Assembly (NCBI GenBank): GCA_900316355.1
Contig: ONCQ01000021.1
Span: 1-64,000, forward strand
Direction of reading: 5' to 3'
Source: an uncultured Prevotellaceae bacterium
GTDB taxonomy: Bacteria; Bacteroidota; Bacteroidia; Bacteroidales; Bacteroidaceae
Length of the DNA stretch: 64,000 nt
In this document: positions 33,568 to 42,961 of the stretch, piece by piece
Numbering within the stretch: position 1 is the stretch's first letter
Layout of the letters: every line of letters begins with the position of its first letter
Made by a program: the position numbers and the translations under genes
The notes under the pieces: generated by a model
Seen by the model: the letters and a program-made list of their open reading frames with translations, nothing else
Told to the model about the DNA's origin: nothing
The model's database searches: none

Positions 33568-34098
33568 ATGAAAAGATTTTGGATGATTGCTGCCATGGCT
33601 CTTGCATTGCCGATGGCCATGAATGCTCAAGACGTAGAGCCTATTCAGCCCAGTGTTCTTGGCAATTCCACCGTGGAGTCCGCACAACAGCGCACGGCAG
33701 AAATCAAAGCCAGCGTGGAAGCTGCCAAGGACAATGCACAACAGGCTGCACAAGCGCACAAAGACGCCAAGGCAGATATCGAGAACCTGAAGCGCGACCT
33801 GCAATCAGCTGAGCAAGAGGCAGAAGCTGCCAAGCAGGCTGTAAAGGATGCCAAGCAGAACGTGAAGACAGCTCAGACCAATGAGAAGAACGCCAAGCAG
33901 AAGGTAAAGGACATCAAAGGGCAGATCAAGCAGATGGAGAATGCTGCCAAACAAGCCAAGAAGGATGCTGCCGCCGCCAAGAAGGCTCACAAGGAAGAGC
34001 AGGCCCGCCTGAAAGCTCAGCAAAAGGCTGAGAAGGCTCGCATACAAGCAGAGAAAGCCGAGCAGAAGGCACGCAAGGCCGCTGCAAAGGTGAAATAA
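33568..34098 (+). CDS. Exported Ala/Lys-rich coiled-coil protein
   Basis: The 176-residue protein has a signal peptide (MKRFWMIAAMALALPMAMNA) and then a long, almost purely helical region. It is rich in Ala, Lys, Glu and Gln with heptad spacing ('AEIKASVEAAKDNAQQAAQA', 'AVKDAKQNVKTAQTNEKNAK'), ending in a basic tail 'KAEQKARKAAAKVK'. It should be a periplasmic or outer-membrane-associated coiled coil. No family is recognised. It shares a strong promoter and lies 38 nt upstream of the phosphohexomutase gene. Confidence 0.75.
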   Translation: MKRFWMIAAMALALPMAMNAQDVEPIQPSVLGNSTVESAQQRTAEIKASVEAAKDNAQQAAQAHKDAKADIENLKRDLQSAEQEAEAAKQAVKDAKQNVKTAQTNEKNAKQKVKDIKGQIKQMENAAKQAKKDAAAAKKAHKEEQARLKAQQKAEKARIQAEKAEQKARKAAAKVK

Positions 34099-34136
34099 AG
34101 AAATTCAAGGAGTTACAGAAGTATAATTAGAATAAT

Positions 34137-35882
34137 ATGGATATCGAATTGATTAAATCCTGCGAGGCTAAGGCCAAGGAGTGGCTCGCCTCGCCCGTGT
34201 ATGACGAACAGACGAAGGCCGAAGTCAAGGCGCTCCTCGATGCCGAGGACAAGACAGCGCTCGTGGATGCTTTCTATCAGAGTTTGGAATTCGGCACGGG
34301 TGGTCTGCGCGGCATCATGGGTGCAGGCACAAATCGCATGAACCGCTACATCGTAGGCGCTGCCACACAGGGCTTCGCCAACTATATCAACAAGGCTTTT
34401 GCCGGCAAGAAAGACATCGCTGTCGTCGTGGGGCACGACTGCCGCAACCATGGTCGCGAGTTTGCTGAGACCGTGGCTAACATCTTCTCCGCCAACGGCA
34501 TCAAGGTCTATCTCTTCGAGAGCCTCCGCCCCACCCCTGAGATCAGCTTCGCCATCCGTCAGCTGAAGGCACAGGCAGGTGTCAACGTGACCGCCAGCCA
34601 CAACCCGAAGGAGTACAACGGCTACAAGGCTTACTGGGAAGATGGCGCACAGGTGCTGGCTCCCCACGACACGGGCATCATCGACGAGGTCAACAAGGTG
34701 AGCGTGGATGATGTGAAATGGGAAGGCAACCCCGACCTGATTCAGATCATCGGCGGCGAGATGGACTGGGACTACCTGCAGGCTGTCAAGGAAGCCATGG
34801 TAGATCAAGAGGTCATCAACCGCCAGAAGGACTTGAACATCGTCTATACCCCGCTGCACGGCACAGGCCGCGTCATCATCCCCGAGGCATTGCGCTCATG
34901 GGGCTTCCAGAACATCCATGTGGTGCCCGAGCAGATGGTCATCGACGGCAACTTCCCCACCGTCGTCAGCCCGAATCCCGAGAACTCCGAGGCCATGACC
35001 CTGGGCATGAAGCTGGGCACGAAGCTCAACGCAGACCTGGTGATAGCCTCCGACCCCGATGCTGACCGTCTGGCCATCGTATGCCGCAACCCGAAGGGTG
35101 AATGGGAAATCCTCAACGGCAACCAGACGTGCATGATGTTCGCCTGGTACATCATCGCCAACAAGAAGAAGCTCGGTCAGCTCAAGGGCAACGAGTTCCT
35201 GGTGAAGACCATCGTGACCACAGAAATCATCAAGAAGATTGCCGACAAGAACGGTGTGGAGATGATGGACTGCTACACGGGCTTCAAGTGGATTGCCGCC
35301 CTCATCCGTGAGAACGAAGGCATCAAGAAGTACATCGGTGGCGGCGAGGAGAGCTTCGGTTTCCTGCCCTTCGACAAGGTTCGCGACAAGGACAGCCCCG
35401 CCAGCATCTGCCTCATCTGCGAGATTGCTGCATGGGCCAAGGACAACGGCAAGACGCTCTACGACCTGCTCATGGATATCTACCTCGAGTATGGTTTCAC
35501 GCTCAATCACACCATCAACGTGGTGCGTCCGGGCAAGACCGGTGCCGACGAGATCAAGCAGATGATGGTGGACTTCCGCGGCAGCAAGGCTCCCAAGATG
35601 CTCGCAGGTTCCAAGGTCATCTGCACGAAGGACTATCAGGCACTGACCGCTACCGACGACAAGGGCAACGTGACAAAGCTCGACATGCCCGCCAAGAGCA
35701 ACGTTCTGCAATGGTTCACAGAGAGTGGCATCAAGATTAGCGTGCGCCCCAGCGGTACAGAGCCTAAGATCAAGTTCTATATCGAGGCTCCCGCCGAGAT
35801 GCAATGCCCGAAGTGCTACACCTCAGCAACAGCTGAAGCCATGGCACAGGTGGAGGCCATCAAGAAAGACCTGGGCATCTGA
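34137..35882 (+). CDS. Phosphoglucomutase/phosphomannomutase family
   Basis: The 581-residue enzyme has the four alpha-D-phosphohexomutase landmarks: 'GTGGLRGIMGAGTNRMNRY', the phosphoserine loop 'TASHNPKEYNGYKAYW', the metal loop 'SDPDADRLAI', and sugar-binding 'GGEESFGFL', with phosphate-binding 'RPSGTEPKIKFY' at the end. Length fits PgcA-like phospho-sugar mutases. It interconverts glucose-1-P and glucose-6-P (or mannose phosphates). Its stop overlaps the next ATG by one base (TGATG). Confidence 0.9.
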   Translation: MDIELIKSCEAKAKEWLASPVYDEQTKAEVKALLDAEDKTALVDAFYQSLEFGTGGLRGIMGAGTNRMNRYIVGAATQGFANYINKAFAGKKDIAVVVGHDCRNHGREFAETVANIFSANGIKVYLFESLRPTPEISFAIRQLKAQAGVNVTASHNPKEYNGYKAYWEDGAQVLAPHDTGIIDEVNKVSVDDVKWEGNPDLIQIIGGEMDWDYLQAVKEAMVDQEVINRQKDLNIVYTPLHGTGRVIIPEALRSWGFQNIHVVPEQMVIDGNFPTVVSPNPENSEAMTLGMKLGTKLNADLVIASDPDADRLAIVCRNPKGEWEILNGNQTCMMFAWYIIANKKKLGQLKGNEFLVKTIVTTEIIKKIADKNGVEMMDCYTGFKWIAALIRENEGIKKYIGGGEESFGFLPFDKVRDKDSPASICLICEIAAWAKDNGKTLYDLLMDIYLEYGFTLNHTINVVRPGKTGADEIKQMMVDFRGSKAPKMLAGSKVICTKDYQALTATDDKGNVTKLDMPAKSNVLQWFTESGIKISVRPSGTEPKIKFYIEAPAEMQCPKCYTSATAEAMAQVEAIKKDLGI

Positions 35883-36763
35883 TGAAGACCATTTGGGCTT
35901 GCCTCTGTGCAGGCGACATATTATTAAGGAGAGAGGGCGCTGACGGCGCCTTCTCTCTTCCCTATGGGGACGAGCCGCCCGTGGCGCTGCAGCCCTGGAG
36001 CAACATCACGACATTGAAGGATTTATCCTTAAATTCGGAAATAGCCCTGAGGGTTGTACGCCTGGACAAACCCGTGGTGGGCGTTGAGGGCTTGGAGATG
36101 ATGGGGCTCAGGAAGTCCCACGCCGTGCTCAGTCCTAAGGAGTACCAACTGGCCAGCAAGGCAGCCGAACTGCTCTATTGGGACCAGAACACCAAGTATT
36201 GCGGCGTGTGTGGTGCCCCCACCAAATGGATGACGGACATCAGCAAGAAATGCCCCGAATGCGGCAAAGAATGGTGGCCAAGCCCCTCCACAGCGATTAT
36301 TGTGAGGGTTTGTAGAATGAGACAATCGGACAATTTACAATCGGACAATTGCAATAAAGGGAACGCTATACAATCGTCAAATTGTGAATCGTCAAATTGT
36401 GAATCGTCAAATTGTCAAATTTCCGAAGTCCTCTTGGTTCGCGCCCGCAACTTCCGCGGCAACCACTACGGACTGGTGGCCGGCTTCCTTGAGACAGGCG
36501 AGTCGCTGGAAGAATGCGTGGAGCGTGAATTGCGGGAGGAAGTGGGCATTCGCATCAAGAACCTGAAGTACTTTGGCTCGCAACCATGGCCCTACCCTTT
36601 CGGCCTCATGGTAGGCTTCACAGCCGACTATGCCGACGGCGACATCCATCTGCAGAAAGAAGAGCTCACGGAAGGCGGCTGGTTCACACGCGACAACATG
36701 CCACCCATCCCTGACAAGGCCTCTATAGCCCGTATGCTGATTGACGACTGGCTCAACCGTTAA
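35882..36763 (+). CDS. nudC: NAD+ diphosphatase (NudC-type Nudix) with repeat-derived insertion
   Basis: The 293-residue protein has a zinc ribbon ('YCGVCGAPTKW', 'KCPECGKEWWP'), the Nudix box 'GFLETGESLEECVERELREE' and 'VG', and the NADH-pyrophosphatase signature 'SQPWPYPFGLM'. The enzyme hydrolyses NAD(H) and can remove NAD caps from RNA. Between the zinc ribbon/first strand ('IIVRVCR') and the strand 'VLLVRARNFRG' lies an unusual ~35-residue insert rich in Ser, Asn and Cys, encoded by 15-bp tandem repeats (36322-36418). The insert lies before the Nudix motif and keeps the frame. The gene is translationally coupled to the mutase. Confidence 0.88.
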   Translation: MKTIWACLCAGDILLRREGADGAFSLPYGDEPPVALQPWSNITTLKDLSLNSEIALRVVRLDKPVVGVEGLEMMGLRKSHAVLSPKEYQLASKAAELLYWDQNTKYCGVCGAPTKWMTDISKKCPECGKEWWPSPSTAIIVRVCRMRQSDNLQSDNCNKGNAIQSSNCESSNCESSNCQISEVLLVRARNFRGNHYGLVAGFLETGESLEECVERELREEVGIRIKNLKYFGSQPWPYPFGLMVGFTADYADGDIHLQKEELTEGGWFTRDNMPPIPDKASIARMLIDDWLNR

Positions 36764-36789
36764 GCAGCAGAGACCATACCCTGCAACAG

Positions 36790-36830
36790 AAAAGGGACCG
36801 TGTCAGATGAATGACTCAGTCCCCTTTTTT
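36790..36830. terminator. Bidirectional terminator between nudC and the CotH gene
   Basis: AAAAGGGAC (about 36790-36798) pairs with GTCCCCTTTT around a region that itself pairs (TGTCA/TGACT). The stem ends in T tracts on both strands, fitting the convergent gene ends on each side. Confidence 0.75.
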
Positions 36831-36833
36831 ATA

Positions 36834-39383
36834 TTACTTCACCAGAACCTTCTTTCCGTTGACGATGTAGATGCCAGGCGTGAGGCCGTTGCGCCAATTG
36901 TCGAAGGTAGCACGCTGCTTCAGACGGACGCCACGCATATCATACACCTCAAAGAAGGTGCCGGCAGTGGGCTTCGCAATACCGTCGGTGAAATACGGCG
37001 AATCATCGGGGTCTGGGAAATCATCGGGAGTCTCGGGCACGCCCATGATTTCCTCTTCCGTGAGGTCGTAGGGGGTCAGCTGCTTATACACCGCTGCAGC
37101 ACGCTGCTGTAGCCAGCGCTTGGAGTTTGCTGTCGTGGTGGCGTAGTTGGCATTGTCGAAGTCGCTGTAATAGTAGCGGCTATTGTTATTCTCCAACGAA
37201 GCCTTGGCGAAGGCGTAGTAGTCATCGCAGTAGTCGATAAGCTCGTTCAGATAGAGGCGTATGAAGCGCGTCCAGTACTTATAAATAGCCCTGTCAAGCG
37301 GTTCGCCACATTTCCGCATCTTCTTCATGAAGGCCGAGATTTCCATCTCCGAGCGATTATAGAAATTGTCGGTGGCACCACTCTGGAAGTAAGTGCGATT
37401 TCCATACTCATAGCCATAGCTCCAGTCGAGGTCCCAAATGGGTCCCCACTTGAACTTGCTTGCGTTGTCAAAGACATTTTCATGGTAGAGGAAGGTGCTC
37501 TTCGGGTGCATGATTTCATAGTTTTCAATCAGCTCGTTGGTCACCAGGAAACGTGCATACGATTCCACATCCACGAGCGAGGAAATGTCCTCACCACTTT
37601 CCACCATCCAAACAAACTCCCGGAAGCGAATCATGATGTCGTCAGAGGATGTGATGTCCGTCTCTGCCGTAGGATCAGCGAGGTCTGGATCTTTGATTTT
37701 CACGGGGATGCTGACATTCTGATCGTTGATGGTGGCATAGGCCCAGTACCTGACCTCATCGCTGTATGTGTCCAGTTCCAGGCAGCAGGCTTTCGACTCA
37801 TCATCGAGGTCGATGCTATTATTGGAGAGTCCTGCCTTCTCTGTGAAGTTGTAGCTGCCCCAATACTCGTTGTTGATATAGAGGTCCACGGGCACGATAT
37901 GGTTGGCGCCGTCAGCACCGATGAGTCCTGCGGCATACATGCCGATGGCATTGCTGGTCATGGAGCCCGATTGGCGGTTGGCAAGCAGGATCCAGTTCTT
38001 GCCGTTCTTGAGTCCGAAGGGTTTCTTCTTTTCTGAGAACTTCAGGCGATAGGGGTTCTTGGAATAGGCATTCTGGCTGTTCCAGCTGCTGTTGCCACGC
38101 CCTCTGATTTGTACCGGCGTTGCAGGGAAGTTGGGGTACATTCCTGCGCCGTCGAGCGTGATGGTGGCATTCAGGTAGTTCACCTTGTCCGTGACAACGG
38201 CTCCGTTCTCGATATTGATGTACACCTTCGGCACGCCTGTTGCCTTTGCCCAGTCCAGCGTCAGTTGGTACTCAGTGCCATAGGGCACCAAAGAATCTGC
38301 ATACACGGCAGGTTTACCCTCGGTCTTCACCAGCTCACCCTCGAACATCTTCAGCTCAGCCACACAGAAGTAGTTGCGCGTGTCATCGCTGCTTTTCAGC
38401 ATCATGATGCGGAAGAGAGAAGCGGGTGTCTGCAGCTCAACAACAGGCATTCTGTTGGTAGCGCCGGCAGCCATATTCAGGTTGCCGTCCGTGGTGCGCT
38501 GCACTTCGCGCCAGGTGCTGCCGCCATCGTAGCTTACAGAGAGAGACAGGATTCGCGGCGAGCGGTTTCCCGTGTCATGGCGGTTGGTGACTTCATAGCA
38601 CAAGTTGTGAACAGGCTCCGGCAGTGCCACGTCGATATACGGGAACTCATCCAAGCTCAACTTCTGATAAGGGCCATCCCCCCATGTGGTGTGGAAGAAG
38701 GTATTGTAGTCGCCGTCGAGAGCCATGGCCAATCCTTCGCGGTCCTCGAAGTTGGAGGGCGCATTGGTGCTGAGCATACTGGCCTCGAGAGGAATCTCCG
38801 TCAACTGCCATTCCTCTTTCCCCTCCTCTGCCGGGCTTACAAGGATGTTCTTCACAATCTGCACGCCCGGATAGGCTACCGTGATGCGATGCTTGTCGCC
38901 CATCTTCACGCGGCTCACCTTGCTCATGAGGGGCGACTCATCATCGAGATAGACATCCGCACGTGCATCGGAGCGCTTGAACGAAGGCGTCAGCCAATGC
39001 GTGTAGGCATTTATCGTGCTCATGCACGTTATCTCGTTGTCTTCGGAGATGTCACACAGGACATCGGAGAACAGCTGGTGGTTGTATTTGTTGTTGAATT
39101 TGAACGACGTTAGCGTGGGTCTGTTCAGCTCCATCTGATGGTCATAGGAGCGAATCTCGGACATGGGATAGATGAATTCCGTGCCAGCCAGGGTCACCAC
39201 CTTGAGTTGTGTCTCATCAATCGACTCGTCAGCCACTACGGATGCGGGGAAGATGTCGAGCGTTCCGTCCAGTTTCTCCACGAAGATGGTGTCCTCACGC
39301 TCCTCGTCGCCGGCAGCATAGACGTGTAAAGGGGCAATCAGCGCGCCCAACAGGCAAGATATGATAAGGTAGGTTTTCTTCAT
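36834..39383 (-). CDS. Secreted CotH-kinase-family protein
   Basis: The 849-residue protein has a signal peptide (to about 'HVYAAG') and an N-terminal Bacteroidales-specific region. A discoidin-like part around residues 200-360 ('LAMALDGDYNTFFHT') is followed by a CotH kinase domain at about 370-750 ('RGRGNSSWNSQNAYSKNPYR', 'LLANRQSGSMTSNAIGMYAA', 'WGPIWDLDWSYGYEYG'). The C-terminal tail 'GIYIVNGKKVLVK' resembles sorting tails. CotH domains can be secreted protein kinases or spore-coat-like factors; in Bacteroidales they are often cell-surface proteins of unknown substrate. Monocistronic, with its own promoter. Confidence 0.85.
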   Translation of the reverse strand: MKKTYLIISCLLGALIAPLHVYAAGDEEREDTIFVEKLDGTLDIFPASVVADESIDETQLKVVTLAGTEFIYPMSEIRSYDHQMELNRPTLTSFKFNNKYNHQLFSDVLCDISEDNEITCMSTINAYTHWLTPSFKRSDARADVYLDDESPLMSKVSRVKMGDKHRITVAYPGVQIVKNILVSPAEEGKEEWQLTEIPLEASMLSTNAPSNFEDREGLAMALDGDYNTFFHTTWGDGPYQKLSLDEFPYIDVALPEPVHNLCYEVTNRHDTGNRSPRILSLSVSYDGGSTWREVQRTTDGNLNMAAGATNRMPVVELQTPASLFRIMMLKSSDDTRNYFCVAELKMFEGELVKTEGKPAVYADSLVPYGTEYQLTLDWAKATGVPKVYINIENGAVVTDKVNYLNATITLDGAGMYPNFPATPVQIRGRGNSSWNSQNAYSKNPYRLKFSEKKKPFGLKNGKNWILLANRQSGSMTSNAIGMYAAGLIGADGANHIVPVDLYINNEYWGSYNFTEKAGLSNNSIDLDDESKACCLELDTYSDEVRYWAYATINDQNVSIPVKIKDPDLADPTAETDITSSDDIMIRFREFVWMVESGEDISSLVDVESYARFLVTNELIENYEIMHPKSTFLYHENVFDNASKFKWGPIWDLDWSYGYEYGNRTYFQSGATDNFYNRSEMEISAFMKKMRKCGEPLDRAIYKYWTRFIRLYLNELIDYCDDYYAFAKASLENNNSRYYYSDFDNANYATTTANSKRWLQQRAAAVYKQLTPYDLTEEEIMGVPETPDDFPDPDDSPYFTDGIAKPTAGTFFEVYDMRGVRLKQRATFDNWRNGLTPGIYIVNGKKVLVK

Positions 39384-39413
39384 TAGAATGCTTATTTACT
39401 CCATTTTACGCGG

Positions 39414-39421
39414 CAAAGGTA
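39414..39421 (-). promoter_or_regulatory. -7 box of the CotH gene
   Basis: The minus strand reads TACCTTTG, 30 nt before the ATG at 39383. Confidence 0.6.
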
Positions 39422-39482
39422 AGGAGATTTTACCATTCAGCCGCCGAAAGCATTAAAATAATGTCAAAAAGGCACCCATTTT

Positions 39483-39514
39483 TTTGTTTATAACGCACTT
39501 TAGCAGTACTTTTG
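39483..39514 (+). promoter_or_regulatory. Promoter of the Crp/Fnr regulator
   Basis: TTTG (39483-39486), 20 nt, TACTTTTG (39507-39514). It rules out the upstream start at 39484 for the regulator. Confidence 0.7.
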
Positions 39515-39531
39515 CACACTCATTCGTGAGG

Positions 39532-40212
39532 ATGATGGAGCAAACGATGTTCGATACCCTGCTGTCGCTGCCCTTGTTTCAAGGATTAGGGCATGCAGAC
39601 TTGACGCGCATCTTAGAGTCCACGCATCTCAGGTTCGAGACCTTAGCGCCGGAGACTCAGCTGGTGTGGCAGGATGATTTGTGCGACGAGGTGCTGTTCA
39701 TCCTTGAGGGTCAGGTGCGGAGCGTCACCGCCTCTGCCGACCGCTCGTGGAGCGTCGAGGAGCAGCTGCCGGTGCCCGCCATGCTGGGCCATGAGGTGCT
39801 CTACGGCAGCACCCGCTCCTACCCGTCCTCGGCGTATGCCGCCACTGCCGTGCGCCTGCTGCGCGTCAACAAGCGGACCATCGCCGCGCTGACGGGCTAT
39901 TTCGAGGTCTTCCGCATCAATGTCCTCAACGCCCTCTCCGCCATGATAGCGCGCCAGCGGCAGCTGCAATGGATGCTGGCTCCACAAACTCTGGAGGGGC
40001 GCATCATTCATTTCATGCGGATGCACATCCAGCGCCCCGCAGGCCCCAAGTCCTTCCATGTCTCCATGCAGACATTAGGCGCCTATCTGGGCGAGGACTC
40101 GCGCTACGTCTCCAAGGCGCTGCACCGCCTGGAGCAACAGGGCCTGCTACACCTGGAGCGCCGCATAATTCACGTTCCCGCATTCGAGAACATCATCAAA
40201 GAAACACTTTAA
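39532..40212 (+). CDS. Crp/Fnr-family transcriptional regulator
   Basis: The start is one of three in-frame ATGs at 39532, 39535 or 39547 (MMEQTMFDTLLSLPLFQG), all downstream of the promoter; the first gives 226 residues. An N-terminal cyclic-nucleotide-binding-like domain ('DEVLFILEGQVRSV', 'PAMLGHEVLYGSTRSYPSSA') is followed by a C-terminal winged helix ('TLGAYLGEDSRYVSKALHRL'). No Fnr-type cysteines are present, so it is not an FeS oxygen sensor. The M3 peptidase starts 4 nt downstream, so it is probably the first gene of that operon. Confidence 0.85.
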   Translation: MMEQTMFDTLLSLPLFQGLGHADLTRILESTHLRFETLAPETQLVWQDDLCDEVLFILEGQVRSVTASADRSWSVEEQLPVPAMLGHEVLYGSTRSYPSSAYAATAVRLLRVNKRTIAALTGYFEVFRINVLNALSAMIARQRQLQWMLAPQTLEGRIIHFMRMHIQRPAGPKSFHVSMQTLGAYLGEDSRYVSKALHRLEQQGLLHLERRIIHVPAFENIIKETL

Positions 40213-40215
40213 TCA

Positions 40216-42426
40216 ATGAGAGATAATCCATTCTTTAACAAGAACTACGGTACGCCGCACAACACGGCACCCTTCGACAAGATACGCCTCGAGGACTATG
40301 AGCCTGCCATGCTTGAAGGCATCCGCATGGACGACGCCTTCATCCAGCTCATCACCGACAATCCCGAGCCGCCGACGTTCGACAACACCATCGCCGTGAT
40401 GACGACCGACGACATGCTGGAGCGCGTCACAAAGGTCTTCTTCAACCTCCTCTCTGCCGAGACCAACGACGAGATGGACGCGCTGGCGCAGAAGATGTCG
40501 CCCATCCTCACGGAACACGCCAACAACATCCTCTTCAACAAGCGCTACTTCGAGCGCGTGAAGGCTGTTTATGAGCAATACCATCAGCCCTCCGCTCGGC
40601 CCAACGGGACGCTTGACCCTTCAAGAACCCTTAACCCTCAACCCTCAACCCTTAACCAGCCCTCCCCTCGCCCCCTCACTCCCGAGGAAGCGATGCTGCT
40701 GGACAAGGCCTACGAGGGCTTCGTCCGCGCCGGTGCCGCCCTCGACGAGGCGGGGCAGAGCCGCCTGCGTGAAATCAACCAGCAGATGACGCTGCTCACC
40801 CTGCAATTCTCACAGAACAATCTCAAGGCCACCAATGCCTACCAGCTCCACCTCACCGACGAGGCCGACCTCAGCGGACTGCCCGACTCGGCCCGTGATG
40901 CCGCAGCGCTGGCTGCCAAGGAGCAGGGCAAGGAGGGATGGCTCTTCACGCTCCACGCACCCTCCTACGGCCCCTTCCTCACCTATGCCGACAACCGCGA
41001 GCTGCGCCGCCAGATGTATATGGCCAAGAACACGCTCTGCACCGGCACGGAGGCTACGGGCAACGAGGACATCGTGCGACAGCTCGTCAACCTGCGGCTC
41101 GAGCGCGCACAGTTGCTGGGCTACAAGACTTTTGCCGACTATGTGCTGAAGGAGCGCATGGCAGAGAGTGCCGACAATGTCTATCGCCTGCTGGATCAGC
41201 TTCTGGACGCCTATATGGAGCCGGCACGCAAGGAAGTGGCTGAGATAGAAGCCATCGCGCGCAAGCTGGAAGGCGCAGACTTCGAGCTGAAGCCCTGGGA
41301 TTTCTCCTACTATGGCCACAAGCTGAAGATGGAGCGCTACAATATCGATGCGGAGATGACACGCCCCTACCTGCAGCTCTCCCGCGTCATAGAGGGCGTC
41401 TTCGGCCTCGCCACACGCCTCTACGGCATCACCTTCCGCAAGAACCCTGACATCCCCGTCTATCACCCCGATGTGCAGGCCTATGAGGTTCTCGATGCCG
41501 ACGGCAGCTTCCTGGCAGTTCTCTACACCGACTTCTACCCCCGCAAGGGCAAGCAGAGCGGCGCGTGGATGACCTCCTTCAAGGAACAATGGATAGGGCC
41601 CGACATCGACGAGTCCGCCCTTGGCGAGGGAGTGCCTGGCGATGCTGCCGCGAAGAGACAGCCCGTGCTCATCCCCCCCACCGACCCTGCCACATGGAAG
41701 AACAGCCGCCCCCACGTATCGCTCGTGATGAACTTCACCAAGCCCACCGAGACGAAGCCCGCGCTGCTGACGCTGGGCGAGGTGGAGACATTCCTCCACG
41801 AGTTCGGCCACGCCCTCCACGGCATCTTCGCCAACTCGCGCTTCGCCACCCTCTCCGGCACCAATGTCTATTGGGATTTCGTGGAGCTGCCCTCGCAGCT
41901 GATGGAGAACTTCGCCGTGGAGCCCGACTTCCTCAACACCTTCGCTGCCCACTATGAGACGGGCGAGCCCATGCCCGCAGACCTCATCCAGCGCATCATC
42001 GACAGCCGCAACTTTAACGTGGCCTACGCCTGCATCCGCCAGGTGAGCTTCGGCCTGCTGGACATGGCTTACTACACACTCACGGAGCCCTTCACGGCCG
42101 ACGTGCAGACCTTCGAGCGCCAGGCATGGCAGCGCGCACAGCTCTTCGAGGAGGTGCCGGGCACATGCATGACCGTGCAGTTCGGCCACATCATGTCGGG
42201 CGGCTATGCCGCGGGCTACTACAGCTACAAATGGGCCGAGGTGCTGGATGCCGACGCCTTCTCTGTGTTCAAGGAGCACGGCATCTTCGACCGCGCCACC
42301 GCCCAGCGCTTCCGCGACTGCATCCTCTCGCGCGGCGGCACCGAGCACCCCATGACTCTCTACAAGCGCTTCCGCGGAAGCGAACCCACCATTGATGCAT
42401 TATTAAAAAGAAATGGAATCAAATAA
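40216..42426 (+). CDS. M3-family metallopeptidase (dipeptidyl carboxypeptidase-like)
   Basis: The 736-residue cytosolic-type peptidase has the zinc motif 'FLHEFGHALHGIFA' and substrate-site block 'FGHIMSGGYAAGYYSYKWAE', typical of oligopeptidase A/Dcp. It cuts oligopeptides. Compared with relatives, an insert of about 35 residues lies between 'RVKAVYEQY' and 'LTPEEAMLLDKAYEGFVR'. It reads like 'LDPSRTLNPQPSTLNQPSPR' because it is encoded by AACCCTY heptads (40626-40657) and neighbouring C-rich DNA. The insert keeps the frame and sits in the helical N-terminal part, away from the active site. The gene overlaps the next by 14 nt. Confidence 0.92.
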   Translation: MRDNPFFNKNYGTPHNTAPFDKIRLEDYEPAMLEGIRMDDAFIQLITDNPEPPTFDNTIAVMTTDDMLERVTKVFFNLLSAETNDEMDALAQKMSPILTEHANNILFNKRYFERVKAVYEQYHQPSARPNGTLDPSRTLNPQPSTLNQPSPRPLTPEEAMLLDKAYEGFVRAGAALDEAGQSRLREINQQMTLLTLQFSQNNLKATNAYQLHLTDEADLSGLPDSARDAAALAAKEQGKEGWLFTLHAPSYGPFLTYADNRELRRQMYMAKNTLCTGTEATGNEDIVRQLVNLRLERAQLLGYKTFADYVLKERMAESADNVYRLLDQLLDAYMEPARKEVAEIEAIARKLEGADFELKPWDFSYYGHKLKMERYNIDAEMTRPYLQLSRVIEGVFGLATRLYGITFRKNPDIPVYHPDVQAYEVLDADGSFLAVLYTDFYPRKGKQSGAWMTSFKEQWIGPDIDESALGEGVPGDAAAKRQPVLIPPTDPATWKNSRPHVSLVMNFTKPTETKPALLTLGEVETFLHEFGHALHGIFANSRFATLSGTNVYWDFVELPSQLMENFAVEPDFLNTFAAHYETGEPMPADLIQRIIDSRNFNVAYACIRQVSFGLLDMAYYTLTEPFTADVQTFERQAWQRAQLFEEVPGTCMTVQFGHIMSGGYAAGYYSYKWAEVLDADAFSVFKEHGIFDRATAQRFRDCILSRGGTEHPMTLYKRFRGSEPTIDALLKRNGIK

Positions 42427-42838
42427 CAAACTCGATCGTCGCTACCTGCGCATGGCGCGCATCTGGAGCGAGAACAGCTACTGCGTGCGCCGTCAGGTCG
42501 GCGCCCTCATCGTCAAGGATAAGATGATTATCAGCGACGGCTACAACGGCACCCCCTCGGGCTTCGAAAACATCTGCGAGGAGGACGGCGTCACGAAGCC
42601 CTACGTGCTCCACGCCGAAGCCAACGCCATCACGAAGATTGCGCGCTCAGGCAACAACTCCGAGGGCGCCACGCTCTACGTGACCGACTCCCCCTGCATC
42701 GAGTGCTCCAAGCTCATCATCCAGGCCGGCATCCGCCGCGTCGTCTATGCCCGCGACTACCGCCTCTCCGACGGCATCGACCTGTTGCGCCGTGCCCACA
42801 TCGATGTGGAACATCTGCCCATTGAGGGGTATGAGTAG
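42413..42838 (+). CDS. dCMP deaminase (ComEB-type)
   Basis: The 141-residue zinc deaminase has 'HAEANAITKIA' (His ligand and catalytic Glu) and 'DSPCIECSKLIIQAG' (Cys ligands), with 'GYNGTPSGFENICEEDG' as in dCMP deaminases. It makes dUMP for dTTP synthesis. Its start lies 14 nt inside the end of the peptidase gene in another frame. Confidence 0.9.
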   Translation: MESNNKLDRRYLRMARIWSENSYCVRRQVGALIVKDKMIISDGYNGTPSGFENICEEDGVTKPYVLHAEANAITKIARSGNNSEGATLYVTDSPCIECSKLIIQAGIRRVVYARDYRLSDGIDLLRRAHIDVEHLPIEGYE

Positions 42839-42845
42839 GGCTTTT

Positions 42846-42945
42846 TAAGTTTAAGGTTTAAAAGGTTCAAGAGTTCAAGAGTTCAAGAGTTCAAGAAAAA
42901 TCACTTTTCACTCCCTACGCTCCCCTTTAGGGGGCTCGGGGGCAT
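42846..42945. repeat. Word repeats and a GC-rich interspersed unit
   Basis: The spacer contains AAGTTTAAGGTTTAAAAG, then four copies of GTTCAAGA at exact 8-base steps. Last comes one copy (about 42917-42945) of the same CGCTCCCCTTTAGGGGGCTC unit that is tripled at 45387-45480. Confidence 0.65.
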
Positions 42946-42961
42946 TACATTTTCTTAAGAA

